Source of the DNA: Podospora pseudocomata
Taxonomy: Eukaryota; Ascomycota; Sordariomycetes; Sordariales; Podosporaceae
Reading direction: 5' to 3'
DNA: 64,000 nt
Assembly: GCF_035222375.1 (NCBI RefSeq)
Contig: NW_026946364.1
Span: 558,001 to 622,000 of the forward strand
Below the pieces are notes generated by a model, which was not told the DNA's origin, did no database searches, and saw only the letters and a list, made by a program, of their open reading frames with translations. The position numbers were made by a program, and so were the translations under genes. How positions within the stretch are numbered: position 1 is the first letter of the stretch; the number at the start of each line of letters is the position of its first letter. Below are positions 9,498 through 20,949 of the stretch, in pieces.

Positions 9498-12163
9498 CTA
9501 CGTCCCCCACGCACTCGTATCCTCTGCATTCGGATAAAAAAACGCCACCACGCTGATGATAACGTAAGTCGCCAGCAGCAGAGCCCCCTCAAGGTAATTA
9601 CTCCTCCCATCCAACACCAAAAAGTTAGTGATAAACGCCGAGACAAACAAGCAAACGGTCTCAAAGAGCGTAAAATACAACGTCATGGGTTTGTCCATGA
9701 TCCAGCCGATAATCACAATCAGCGGCGTGATGAAGAGGGCGATCTGAATCGAGCTGCCCACGGCCACGCCGATGGCCAAATCCATCTTGTTCTTCATGGC
9801 AACGGTGATAGCAGTGACGTGCTCGGCTGCGTTGCCAACGATGGGCAGAATGATGAGACCAATGAAGATTTCGCCGATGCTGCTGGTCTTGACAAGACCG
9901 TTGATTGAGTCGACCATGAACTCGGCACAAACAGCTACAAGAGCGGTCGATACGAGCAGCAAGATGACTGCGCTCCGACGGGAGAGCTCTTCAACATTTT
10001 CCTCGGCATCAGCCACAGCGCCGTTCGGGACGGCGGCCAGAGGAATCTGAGAGGGCATCATCGCGCCGGGAGGGCGGCCGAACTGGTTTAGGCGGTCGGG
10101 CAGCGAGTTCGTACGACGAATTCCATAACGAACACGAGGCACTGGACCAGAGGGTACGGCCGGCATCGAGAAATCAGTGGGACTGGTAAATACTGTGGGC
10201 GCAAGGCTGCGAGCGACAGGTCGCAGTGTCCCACGAAGTCCCTGGAACGGACTGCTTCGGGTCTGAACGACTTCACTCATGCCCTCAACATTCGGGGTCA
10301 ATTGTGACATGGCGAAATCGACTCTCCGAGGCTCGCCAGGTGAGAGGGGAGCCTTAATCCCAACAGCTGCTTCCTCGTCAATGGGTTGGTCCATGAATTC
10401 TTGGGAGCCGTTTCTCCGTGACTTGCGGTGCTTGTGATGTTTGCGATGCTTCTTGTGTCTCCGGTAACGATCGCGCTTCTTGTGACGAGGTGGCTTTTCA
10501 TCTTCAATGGCATCCTCGTGCGCCTCAAAGACCCCGGTTCCAGGCTTGGAAATACGGTTCCTTGCGGTCTCCTCAGAAGGCTGTCCCTCGCTCGTAGTAC
10601 CGAAAGAGGGACTTCTAGTAGGGGTTCGCGTGCGAGTAGTGCTGTGGCCTTCACTCGTGTCGACTGAAATGATGCTGGACTTGCGATGGCGCTTGATAGC
10701 TCGTCTCATTCTCTTGCCAACAGTTTCTCGTGATGAATCAGAGTCGGAAGAATCTGAGTCACTCGACGAGCTGCTCTCTGAACTTGACGAGTCCAACCAG
10801 TTGGCGACCGGTCCAGGTGTTGCCTCCTCATCAATGATGTGCTGTGGTGTCGACTCGTACATGTATGAATGTGACAGAAGTTGAAAGAGGAGATATATGA
10901 TATACACCAACAGAAGAATCTACGATGATTAGTCTCGATCGCGACCAAATCCCGAACGGCTCTACTTACCACACTAGTACCACGGCTGATCTTGAGAGAT
11001 TGGGCATCTGCTAGGTTCGAGTCGTTAAACGAAGCATGGAATGCAGTCTGTACACAATCAGTATGTGTCCACAAACCTCTCTGGTAATTCCACACTTACT
11101 GGCAACACCAAGCTGATCACACTCAAACTCAATAGACAAGCACTCATCTGGGTGACGGTGCTGTTGTAGATCTGTTCCCGGAAGCGAAGACCGCCAAGGA
11201 AGAACGACATGCCCAGAATCAGTAACAAGTTGGCCAAGATAGACCCAAGAAGAGAGGCCTGAACGATACGGAATTCATCCTGTTTTTGGTTAGAAATGTG
11301 TCAAACCGGCTGCACGGTAACACGTACCTTGACCAAAGCAATGCTGTTCAACGATGAAGGTGGTTAGCAATAACGTGAACACAGATTGAGGCAAAGTTCA
11401 GGAGGTTGGTGCCGCCAGGCTTGCATCACTAAACAGGGGTTAAGGTACATACATGCTGTGCATCGTGTTAGTGAACCGTTTGATAACTAGCTGACAGGCA
11501 CGCCAAGACATGTATGACTTACAAGATGATTAGCTCTACCGCATTACCAAAAGTAATGTTCAGCAATGCGCCAAGGGAGTCGCCGAGCTTGCGCGCTACG
11601 GCTTCGGTAGCAAAGCTCAAGAGACCAGCAAGAGGTATGATGGCGACGGCATTCATGCCAAAAATGATGCCCCGAGAAATGCCCGGGACTTGCTCGACGG
11701 CGATGCCGATGGGGACAAAAACCAGCAAAAGGTTCAGTTTGGAATGGAACAAGACAAATTTGATAGTGCGCAGTATCCTACTGGGGATGCTGTCCTTGGT
11801 TCCAGGTTCCCGCTGTGGTTGAGAGTCTTCGTGTGGGTGTTTCCCATCACCCGCTTCGCCTAGGACAGGCCCCGGCTGCTCGGGCTGCGATGATGTACCG
11901 GGCATGGGCGTTCCGCAACAACCATCTTCTGTCGTGTCGGCACCACCAGGGGCCGGCGGCGTTGGCATGGTGCCGCCGGGGTTGGCAGACATGGCTGATG
12001 CTCCATGCTGGCTGTTGGACTGTGTGGGCTCCAGGATGGATGGATTGCTGATGGGAATCTGGTTTGAATTGATCTGTTTGGAAGGGTGATTCGCGGGTTT
12101 GCTTCTTATCCACGAGTTAATTCTATCCGTGTACCAAGATTTATCAGAGGTGGGTTCCTTCAT
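9498..12163 (-). CDS. VCX1: Vacuolar Ca2+/H+ exchanger (CAX/VCX1 family)
   Basis: Inferred exons: 11523-12163, 11453-11455 (3 nt), 11328-11343, 11100-11279, 10970-11047 and 9498-10919; product 779 residues. Every intron has a GT..AG border and most have a CTAAC/CTGAC-like branch site. CAX proteins exchange cytosolic Ca2+ for vacuolar protons. The first half has GMNAVAIIPLAGLLSFATEAVA and the signature GNAVELII, and the second half has CAEFMVDSIN and GNAAEHVTAITVAMKNKMDLAIGVAVGSS, i.e. the two alpha-repeats with catalytic Glu. About 10-11 transmembrane helices are visible. The halves are joined by an unusually long (~290-residue) hydrophilic loop encoded by exon 6, rich in Ser/Asp and containing a His/Arg/Lys run (bases ~10410-10480). 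The start MKEPTSDKSW at 12163 was chosen because the upstream open frame looks like leader sequence. The family assignment is firm; the exact exon 2 is an inference. Confidence 0.88.
11453..11455 (-). other. VCX1: Candidate 3-nt microexon of the exchanger gene
   Basis: On the minus strand, CAT is flanked upstream by a 67-nt intron (11456-11522: donor GTAAGT, branch CACTAAC, acceptor CACAG) and downstream by a 109-nt intron (11344-11452: donor GTATGT, branch TTGCTAAC, acceptor AACAG). Including it gives VELIIFIIALVKDE; skipping it gives VELIIFIALVKDE, one residue short of the family pattern in this helix. Both forms keep the reading frame. Confidence 0.6.
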
Positions 12164-13151
12164 CGAGGAAGGTGGGTGTTGATGAAGAATGATAAGAAGT
12201 ATCAAGGTATCTTTTAAGTTCGACGGATCGATTAGGAAGATGGAAGTGGCAGGGAAATGGCTGTGAGCCTTGATGGGGAAACGTGTTGAAGTACGCAAGT
12301 AATAGCAGAAAGGAGAGAGTGGCATGTGGCGGGCCACGTCCTGCAAAAACGTTGGAGGGGGGACAATGGGGGTCCAGTTGGGATGGCCCTGCCAAGGGCA
12401 CGGGTGATCGGCAAGCCTGCCACTCCCGCTTTGGCCTTAGCTCAAGCTCCCCAGGATAACAAGCTTCGGGCCCACCCTCCTACGTCATCTCGCTCTTTAT
12501 TTTGTAGCGACCTCTAGAACCTCGTACTTCTCGAGAGAATGTCTCACAGTAAACAGCAATCTACGAGGAAACAAAGGCCCCGGGAACCCGCCCAGTGGAT
12601 TTCAACACTTCAAAATATGCAAAAAAAAAAAAAAAAAAAAAGCCGATAAAATCAGCCCGAAGCATCACAAGGTGGGTTTCCTGTACGCCAGTCATCTGAA
12701 CACACGCAATACGTATACAAGCGGCAACACCAATGTTGACAGGGCAGCTGACAGAGTGCAGTTGAGAGAGTGGGAAGGTAGCCAACAGTAATGAGACGAC
12801 ACACGTCAATGCAACTTGTCTATGTGATGCTTTCTGCAAAACAAATAGGTTTATAAACTAAATCTGTGTACAAAAATAAAGCCACTTCGGCAGTTGGAGC
12901 GGCGCCAAGAAGGCCAAGCAGGAACCAGAAAGCTTGACCGCACCGCTCTCGACCTCCGAAATCTTCTGAGGCCAGCAACATCTTGATGAGATGAGTGCTG
13001 AGCGTCAACCTCCCGCCATGACATAAGATAACGAAACATGGAGTGATGTAATTCTCACTCCCATCTTGTTCAGAGCGTGAACTCGGAATTGCGCTCTGTA
13101 TTTCTGAATAAACAACATCTACAACCACGTGGCTTCTTTCTCTGCTTTTGC
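12164..13151. other. Intergenic: upstream region of the exchanger gene, 21-nt poly-A
   Basis: No gene is supported. A run of 21 A at 12621-12641 is the only striking element. Minus-strand frames at 12820-13128 show no family motif and may be relics of the neighbouring F-box pseudogene. Confidence 0.5.
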
Positions 13152-14223
13152 TTATTCATTTGGCCTGGCCACCTCCCATCTTTGACGAATTTCACCAGCT
13201 TCGCAAATGTCCACTCGGCGGCGACCATAAAACCGAAACGAGCCAACTAGGTTCTTCCATCTGCTATCCATTGGCGACCAGAAATCCCCAAGCTGGTACC
13301 ATCTGGTTATCTTGACGGTGCAGCTCTCGCTGAGAATAGATCCTTCTGATGACTGTGTGGGGTCGGAATCATCTGCATATGCGATCTCCACCTGGAAATC
13401 AGTGAAGCAGATGGGACACGATGTAGTATTGCGATCAGCACCTGAAAATGGCGGGAATAGGATAATCCAGACGCTTTCTAGTAATGGTCGATCGGGTCGA
13501 GTACTCGCATATGAGATGGCACGGACGAATATCATATCTGCTCTCCATCACACGCATGAAAAGCCTCATTTCTCTTTCGTTCCCATACTTCGTCGATTGC
13601 GTTAAAATGCTTGTACCCTTTACGTAAAGCTCATCGTTGATGATCTTTGCTTCCCAGGCCTAGGTTTCTTCGATCCTGTGTGGTCTGTGCAGCACTCCCG
13701 ACACATTGGCTACCTCTAGGTTCAAGACCTTCACATCCGGCACATGCGACTTGCCATAGAAGTGACGATTCATAACGAGCCGATTCAAGTTGGAATTCAG
13801 ATTATATCCACCCAGAGACCATAAACCAAAGGTCGTCAAAGAAACCTGACCGAACGGTGACATATATCTGATATCAGGCCGGTTGGAAATTGGGCAATAG
13901 TAAGGAGTCTTCCAGTCATACCCCCATCGGTGGGGCCTCATGCAGACAAAGCACAGCTAGAGGGGAGGACAATCTTGTTCAATCCATCCAAGAAGTGTAA
14001 TTCTAGCTTCGCCGGTCAAAAGCTCTGCGGGTGACTGTGGGAGGTAACTGCAATAAAAATACTGGCAGGTCAAGACGAATGAGACGACGGATTCAGGAGG
14101 GAGATTCTCTAGAATCATGTAGATGAGTTCTGCGGATAGTTCAAAACCGGGCGGAGACACCAGGGTTTGCCCTCTCCATAGGCGTGACGGAAGAAGTCGT
14201 CGAAAGGAAGTGACCGGGGCCAT
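13152..14223 (-). pseudogene. F-box protein pseudogene
   Basis: The minus strand holds successive pieces of one F-box-type protein. The piece ending at 13957 contains an F-box-like segment (FELSAELIYMILENLPPESVVSFVLTCQYFY). It is followed in the same frame, after a TAG at 13957-13959, by RPHRWGYDWKTPYYC and LNRLVMNRHFYG (to the TAG at 13660). A frame change near 13610 leads to WERKRNEAFHAC, and a last piece (13152-13535) reads SCPICFTDFQVEIAYADDSD and TVKITRWYQLGDFWSPMD. This order of segments is what I recall from a lineage-specific family of fungal F-box proteins. The stops and frameshifts cannot all be removed by plausible introns, so I call it a pseudogene. The start at 14223 (MAPVTSFRRLLPS) is the likeliest ATG. 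Confidence 0.65.
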
Positions 14224-14989
14224 GATGAATCCAAGCAACCACTGCAAATGGGTGAAGAGAATGTCCAGAGAGTGAATGTGGTGCAAAAAACTGTTCATAG
14301 GGGCCAAGGCGTTATCAGTGCAAATAGGATGGCCCTAAAGAAGCCACAAAGCCCTTGTTTCTATCAAAGTTTCACTGAGCAAATGCTTATTTCGAGATCA
14401 CGCGGAGTGCTGCCAGCTGCCATCTCCTCGAGGGCGAAATTCTCAAGCTGCCGATGCAGGTATACACAAGTTGGTGGTGATAGCCCCAAGAACGATGCCT
14501 CATCCAACAAGACGAAAGACTGCGGTCTAATCTATTCTAGATATTGTTTTCTGCCGTAACCTAATAAGAATGAGCATCTAACCTTTTCCCGGGCCTTCAA
14601 GTACCACTTCGATATGTTCCAACATAAGGTATACACATCTCAGATTTTAAGGCACGTGCCAAAAGACATTAAAGACAACTTCAGCATTCTTGTTAATACC
14701 TCATCGAAACCGATAGAGACCCATCTAGAGATTTCATGGACGCATCACCAAATATCTGTTTGCGGTTTGTTCTCTAGAAACGGCCATGATCTGTCATGGC
14801 AATAAACACGGACGAACTGAGAATCCAGATTCTACGCCAGAACACCTTGACTTCACTTCGGTGTCCCGATCTCTAGCATGCACATAAATGAATCGTCGCA
14901 AGTATATATGCTCATCCATAGGTAGAGAAGATTTCTTATACACGCTCTAAAAGGTGGTATCCATCCCCTCTCCATCCACATAAACCCCT
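14224..14989. other. Intergenic, no gene seen
   Basis: Lies between the F-box pseudogene start and the 3' end of the lysyl-tRNA synthetase gene. Short frames on both strands have no recognisable motif. Confidence 0.5.
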
Positions 14990-16759
14990 CTACTCCCCCT
15001 TCTTCTCCCTTTCCTCCCCCGTAACCCCCCCAACAGCAGCATTACTCCCCCCCACCACCACATTCCTCAGATTCCCAAAACTTAACACCTCACTAATCCT
15101 CCCCGTCCCCGCCATCAGCATGACCAACCTCTCCACTCCACACCCCCAACCCCCTGTCGGCGGCAGCCCGCTCGCCAGCGCATAGCAAAAACTCTCATCC
15201 ACCTCCACCTTCTGCCCCTCCTCCACATCCTTCTGCCTGATCTGCTCCGCAAACTTCTCCCTCTGGGCAAACGGATCGTTCTCCTCCTCGTACATGTTCG
15301 CCAGCTCCTTCCCCTTGACAAAAAGCTCTGTCCTTGCCGAGACGTGCTGGTTCGTCTTGGGGCAGAGGAAGGATTTGGAAAGGGGGGACATGACGACGGG
15401 GTGGTGGGTGATGAACAAGGGGGTGGTGAGGGACAGGGGTTCAATGTACCGCTCGGCCAGCTTGTCGAGGAGTTTGGGGAGGGGGAAGTGGTCTTGGCCC
15501 TCAAAAGGGGGGACCGAGTTTGAGTTGAGAAGCGAAAAAAGGTCCGAGTGGGCGGAGGGGGTGGTCAAGTCGGGGAAGGTGAACCCCAACTTGTCTTGGA
15601 GGGTGGGGATGAATTCTGCTTGTTGAAAGGGTTGTTGGTAGATGGACAGGTCGGAGATTTCGGGGAGTGAGGACAAGGTGCCATTGGAGATGAGCTTAGC
15701 GCAGTGCTCGGCAACGCCGCGGATGAGATCTTGGGTGATGGTGATGAGGTCCTGGAGGTTTGCGTAGGCGTGGTAGAACTCGCAGATGGTGAACTCTGGG
15801 TTGTGGGTTTGGTCGATGCCCTCGTTGCGGAACGCCGGGCCGAGCTCAAACACGCGGTCTACACCTCCGACGACGAGACGCTTGAGCCACAGCTCAGGGG
15901 CAATGCGGAGAGTGACATCTTTGCTCACTGCTTCAGCATGCATGGTGAATGGCCTGGCCACGGCACCGCCAGCATTGCCAGAGAGGATAGGAGTCTGAAA
16001 CTCAAGGAAGTTGCGCTCGTGAAAGAAGTCTCGGAGATAGCGAGTAATGTAGGACCGCAGACGAAGGGTATCTACGGTTCTACGGTTGGCCAGCATGTCA
16101 ATATGACGATGCAGGGTATCTTCAACCTTCTCCGGCCGGGGCACCAAGCTCGGCGTCAAAACTTCAGGAAGCTGGGTGGCTTGGATGGAGAGCTCGCCTG
16201 TCTTGGTTCGCGTGGCCTTGCCCGTGACAGCTATTCAATGGCAACACAACAGGCGTCAGCATGCATGGCCACGCTTTCTACCCAAGATGGATATACACAG
16301 TTCACAAAGATGGGACGCACAAATGATATCACCCCTGTTCAGCAACCGGGCTAAATTCTTCAAACCAGAACCAGTCGTACCATCGACCAGCTTCCCCAGG
16401 TTACATAGTCCTTGAACATTCTCAAACTCGCTCCTCATATCAATAAAGACGAGTTTCGACCCGGCACGACGGACAGACTCGACCCGTCCTCGCAAGGTGA
16501 CCTCCTCTTCCGCCACAACGCCCTGCTGAATGTCCTGATACTTGGCCCGGAAGTCGGGGACGCGCATAATCTCACCACCATCATTTCGGATACGGGGATA
16601 CTTGAGGACACCAGCCTGCTCCAGTTCCTGCTGCCGAGCAAGGTGGAAGGAGCAACGCTGCGACAGCTGAGCGCGGCGGAGGTGCGGGAACGCCGCCGCG
16701 TGAGGGACTGGTACCCGGGCGTACGGCCGCAGGAACTGGAGACTCGGTGATGGTCTCAT
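14990..16759 (-). CDS. MSK1: Mitochondrial lysyl-tRNA synthetase (class II)
   Basis: Two exons, 16321-16759 and 14990-16230, joined across a 90-nt intron (donor GTGCGT, branch CTGAC, acceptor ATAG); product 559 residues. It charges mitochondrial tRNA-Lys. After a basic N terminus fitting a mitochondrial presequence comes an OB-fold anticodon-binding domain (VTLRGRVESVRRAGSKLVFIDM, then GDIISVTGKATRTKTGELSI across the splice). The class II core follows: motif 1 region (RSYITRYLRDFFHERNFLEFQTPIL), motif 2 (FELGPAFRNEGIDQTHNPEFTICEFY) and motif 3 (GLPPTGGWGCGVERLVMLMAG). The splice is supported because it restores the conserved linker; reading through would break the frame. LysRS is preferred over AspRS/AsnRS because of the motif 2 and motif 3 wording. 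It points away from TIM10, 609 bp away. Confidence 0.92.
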
Positions 16760-17367
16760 CGCATCATTTCTATTGAGTGTCTGTCAGCTGTTGTCCTGAC
16801 AAGAAAATCCAGACAGAAGACAGGTAACAGTGGAAGAATGTCAGAAAATTGGCATTTGTGATCAACCACGCCGAAGCGTGTCAGTCGCAACGGTTCTAAG
16901 GTTTATGCAGGTTCATCATATTGCTATAAAATCCAAGGGGCAGAAAAAATCCATACTTACAATTTACCTGTTTCACACCAACAAACCGGGAACTCTGCTT
17001 GTTCCCAACGACGCTGATGTTGTTGTCCAAAAGCAAAAGGAAAAGACCGCTTCCTCAAAAATATTTTCTGGAGCTCCCATGGTTTTAACACATGCCGCAC
17101 CCCTCCACCAGAGCTGAGCTCTAACCAATCACCTCTCTCTCTGATAGGAACCCTCCACGCTTATCTAAAGAACCAACTCTTGGCATGACGAAGTGTTGGA
17201 ACCCGCAAGCCAGCCAGCAGCCGCATCGGTTTTTTTGTTTGCCAGAAACCAACATCCATGCAAGCCTCTTGAACCCTCCTCTTTTGACATTCCCATATCG
17301 TGATACCATCAACCGACCCCTTCTCCTTCTTAACCCCATAACAACCAACCCCCAAATACCACCCAAA
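16760..17367. other. Divergent promoter region, MSK1/TIM10
   Basis: Shared upstream region of two nuclear genes for mitochondrial proteins transcribed in opposite directions. No further gene is seen. The TIM10 side ends in a CT/AC-rich leader just before the ATG. Confidence 0.5.
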
Positions 17368-17703
17368 ATGTTCGGATTCGGCCAACCCAAGCTCTCCTCC
17401 GAGGAGAAGATTGCCGCCGTCGAGAACGAGATCAAGGTCATGACCGAGATGCAGACCCGGTATTTACCAGCCCCCCCTAGTATTTCCCCATCCCCCCCTT
17501 TTACTGACCATGTTTCTGCATATAGCATGGCCAAGATCTGCTCCCAAAAGTGCCTCGACTCTACATACCGGGAAGGCGAGCTCTCCAAGGGCGAGGCCTC
17601 GTGCCTCGACCGGTGCAGCGCCAAGTTCTTCGAGGCGCACACCACCATCTCGGAGCAACTCCAAAAGGAGCAGGCCGCCAAGGGTGGCATGATGGGGCGG
17701 TAA
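17368..17703 (+). CDS. TIM10: Mitochondrial intermembrane-space chaperone Tim10
   Basis: Exons 17368-17459 and 17526-17703 encode 89 residues. With Tim9 the product forms the small TIM hexamer that escorts hydrophobic carrier proteins across the intermembrane space. The twin CX3C motif is plain (CSQKC and CLDRC), with the family segments STYREGELSKGEASCLDRCSAKFFE. The 66-nt intron (17460-17525) has a slightly weak GTATTT donor and a TATAG acceptor. It is a multiple of three and stop-free, so an unspliced reading would insert 22 residues in front of the first CX3C. The length matches Tim10 (about 90). The ATG at 17368 gives MFGFGQPKLSSEEK, the usual family start. Confidence 0.93.
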   Translation: MFGFGQPKLSSEEKIAAVENEIKVMTEMQTRYLPAPPSISPSPPFTDHVSAYSMAKICSQKCLDSTYREGELSKGEASCLDRCSAKFFEAHTTISEQLQKEQAAKGGMMGR

Positions 17704-18164
17704 ATAGTAGGAGAAGGAAAAGGGAGCTTGTAAGAGTATGGAGGTCGTCGACAGCATAAAAATATTTGGCGAGGGGGATTAGAGCTTATGGGAATGGGAT
17801 ACCACTTATGAATGCCGTTTCAATGAGGAGAGCAGGATTTTCGTAAACGTAGGAGTGTACATTATGACCGAATGGATGGATTACTAGGGGTTGGTTGGGT
17901 CCGGCGTGTCCAGATTATAGAGGGGTTCTTGCGCTGTTGCTTTTCAATAATGACATCGCTTCTCTGTCTGTTTGGTTTCTGTAAAGGTTTCCTTTGATGA
18001 ATTTCAATGGATGCTAGGTATGCTATCGAGGGTTCAAACCTTTCCCCATAAACGCCGTTTCAGTGGCTCAATGCTGTGCTCCCAAACTCCTGGCTGCCTG
18101 CCCAAAAAAGACATTTATACAAGTCATCCCAAAATTCGACACTCCCCAAATACCCTTGTCCCCA
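17704..18164. other. Convergent 3' region, TIM10/Stb6-like gene
   Basis: Tail-to-tail spacer holding the 3' untranslated regions of both genes. No gene or RNA is recognised. Confidence 0.5.
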
Positions 18165-20949
18165 TCACCCGGACCTTGCTCTAGTGATATTCGGCCCCGA
18201 ACCAATACCCGTCAGCGTTCGAACAAGACAATGCGCCCAACTCTCCGTTTCTAATGCAGCCTTGAGCTCTTCCGCCCTGCGCTCAAGATCCTCGACCTGC
18301 GCTTCAAACTGCGCCACCCCATCCTCAACCTCATTCACCTTCCCGACCAGCGCGCTAATCTCATATTCGAGCTTGGCAACCAAGACCTCAACGTCCTTGA
18401 CGGCTTCGGTCAGGCGTCCCCTCTCTTCTGCCACCAGCTCCCCACTGCTATGCCTTATTCGTGCGTAGGCCTCGCTGACGGCATGATAGAGAGTTTGAAG
18501 CTCCGCCTGCTGAGCGCCATACGTTGTATTCAAAATGTCAACCCCTGACAGTTTTCCTGTAACCCAATTGGCGAGGTCTTTCTGTATTTCTTGGAGCCGG
18601 TGGTATAAGCTGTAAGCCAGCTCCGCTTGAGACTGCAAAAATGCCGTCGTTGCTGGGTCCACGCCAGCGTCCGATGGGGGCAGATCGGCCAGGCTGATGA
18701 TCTCGTGCCAGCCAAGAACTGCCTCTTCAGCTTCGCTAAAAGACAAACGGCGGGGATAACGGGCGTCATTTAGTGGTCGTTGTAGAGCCTCAATGGTTGT
18801 GAAGCTGTGTCTTCGCTGAAGGAATGATAATGGCAGATCTGAGCTCCCTTGAGCACCGAGAAATTGCTGGGGCTGAGCGTCCAGATCACCTGCCTCTGAA
18901 GCCGCGGCCGAAAATGTATTCTCTAGTACATCTTTGCGTATCTCGGCTAGCGCTTCTTTTTCCTCTGCTGCTCTGAGCAGTTCTTGGGATGATGTCGATT
19001 CAGCCCTGACACCTGTAGGATGCGTCTCACTCCCTTCTGCACTGCCGTTCAAACCAGATGGCCCTGTTTCGCCAAAATCTCGTTCCTTTGGAGCCCCGTT
19101 CGCATACTCCTCCGGTTTGACCTTCCAGCTGAATGCTTTGCCAACTGCAACCGGGCTCGTCACCGCGGCAGACGAGTGAGCTAACGTCGCTATACTGGGG
19201 CTGGAATATCCACTGATGGCCGTGTCCGGGCTTTCGTCCTTGGAGGGCCTGCTGGCATGGCCCCTCAAACCACCTCCAACAGCATCTCTGATTCGACCCA
19301 AACCTGATCGAGCATCGCTCACTTTTCCAGCAACACCCTTGAAAATTCCCTTTCGTAGAGCATCCCTGTCGCCGGGATTGTGACTTTCGGCTGTGATGGG
19401 GGCTGAGTTTGTAACAGGAGGTGGTGCGTATATGGCGGGGGAATCTTCCCTCTTCTTGGCCTCTAGCTCATCCTCCACTGGCGCAGACTGAGTTCTTCTG
19501 CTTCCAGACTGAGGTACAATAGTTTCCTCTCGTAAATCTTTGCCAAATGCAGAGCCCGGAGCAGTCTCTTGCTGTGTTCTCCTTGGCTTTCCATGCCAAA
19601 GCCATTTTGGTCTTTCACCGTAGGCCAAGTTGATGAATTTTCCCAAGTCGACCGTCTCGATATCACCAATATTGGCTTTATCTTTGCCTCCCACCATGCC
19701 AATGACAAGCTCGCCGCGTTTGCCACCAATTTCAGCGACCGTAGATTTGACCGCCCTGTGAACACCCCAACCACCATCTCCCGCGGCTGCCTTGGCTGTG
19801 GCACTGTGCAGCTTGAGCAACGTCTGGCGGTCTAGACGTCTTGTCCTCTCTATCTTGACAGATTTTTGAAAGGTCCCAATGCCCTTTTTGGTGCTTTCAA
19901 GGTCAAAAACATCCTTGGCCACTGGTGCGCCAGAGTAACTGAGCCGATTCCTCGCTCCCATCAGCGTGCCGAGCATCGCTGCCACTGTTGTAGGACCCAA
20001 AATGCCGTCTGTCGGTTCGGTGTTGAAGTACTCGGAGCCAATTTCGGTCCACCAATTGTTGATTGCGGTTTCCGTCACGTCACAGAGTAGCCCATCCACG
20101 TATTCCGCATCCAGCATGCCAAAGATGTGAAGTGCCATCTGGCACATCCTAACCAGCTCCAGAACGGCCTGAGCAAAAGGTATCTTCTCGTTCGTTTTGT
20201 ATAGTTGCAGAAATTTGGCCTGCGTAGCGGGTGTTGGATCTGTGAGGGTGAGTCCTGATCTCCCTGAGCACCCTAGCCGCTTGAGATTCTCGTTCACAAT
20301 GAACACTTGGCGATGCTTCTGAATGTCTCCGTCGGGCACCGCAATCACAGTAAGGGCGGAAGGAAAGCTACTGAGGTTGGTGACCATGAGCTCTCCAATG
20401 TCTGTTCCCTTTGGTCGGGCATGGTAGTGTTGGATAGCGCTAAAGTATAAGCGTAATCTCGGCGACCAATCCTTCTCTTCTCCTGGTATCTCCAGAACCC
20501 CGACGACGACCGAATGCTTTGGATCAGCTGTGTAGGTCGCAATGACGAGGGCGGGTGATTGGCGTGAGCAAGCCCATTGTTCGACGAGGTATAGTTCGTA
20601 ACCAGGGAGGACATATTTGCGCGTAATAACTGTCACTGTTGGATCGCCTTCGAGAAATCTACAGGCGCAAGCAGAAGCAACACATCAGCAAGCAAGATCG
20701 TTAACAAGTGGTGGTTTGTGGAGCTCACTTGAAAGCTATAGGGTCCGGAAGCACGACTCGTCGGCGATTTGATGCAGGTGTAAGCGCAAGGGCAGCCTCC
20801 ACTTTGGCGGCTGCGGCACCGTCTGGTGTCTCTGGCACCGCGGGCCTGGCATTCTTGTTGGAAGTTGTTCTCGCCAGCGTGATATCTTCTTCGCGATGTG
20901 CCCTGCCGTTGAGTGAGGCGGCAGGAGGAAAGGGTATCCGGATAGACAT
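18165..20949 (-). CDS. STB6: Stb6-like protein (Sin3-binding protein family)
   Basis: Exons 20729-20949 and 18165-20658, joined across a 70-nt intron (donor GTGAGC, acceptor TGTAG); product 904 residues. The N-terminal ~330 residues carry the conserved segments of the fungal Stb6/Stb2-like domain: VLPDPIAFKFLEGDP across the splice, GYELYLVEQWACSR, VTNLSSFPSALTVI, NENLKRLGCSGRSGLTL, GLLCDVTETAINNWWTEIG. Yeast Stb2 and Stb6 were identified as binders of the Sin3 corepressor, but their role is not well defined. The middle (about 400-640) is disordered and Ser/Pro-rich. The last ~250 residues are helical with a probable coiled coil (AEERGRLTEAVKDVEVLVAKLEYE...VEDLERRAEELKAALE). The start MSIRIPFPP at 20949 was chosen over the upstream frame, which looks like leader. 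Confidence 0.82.

Noticed and set aside
12621-12641. 21-nt poly-A as the tail of a retroposed copy
   Set aside because: No upstream sequence resembles a known transcript and no flanking duplication is seen.
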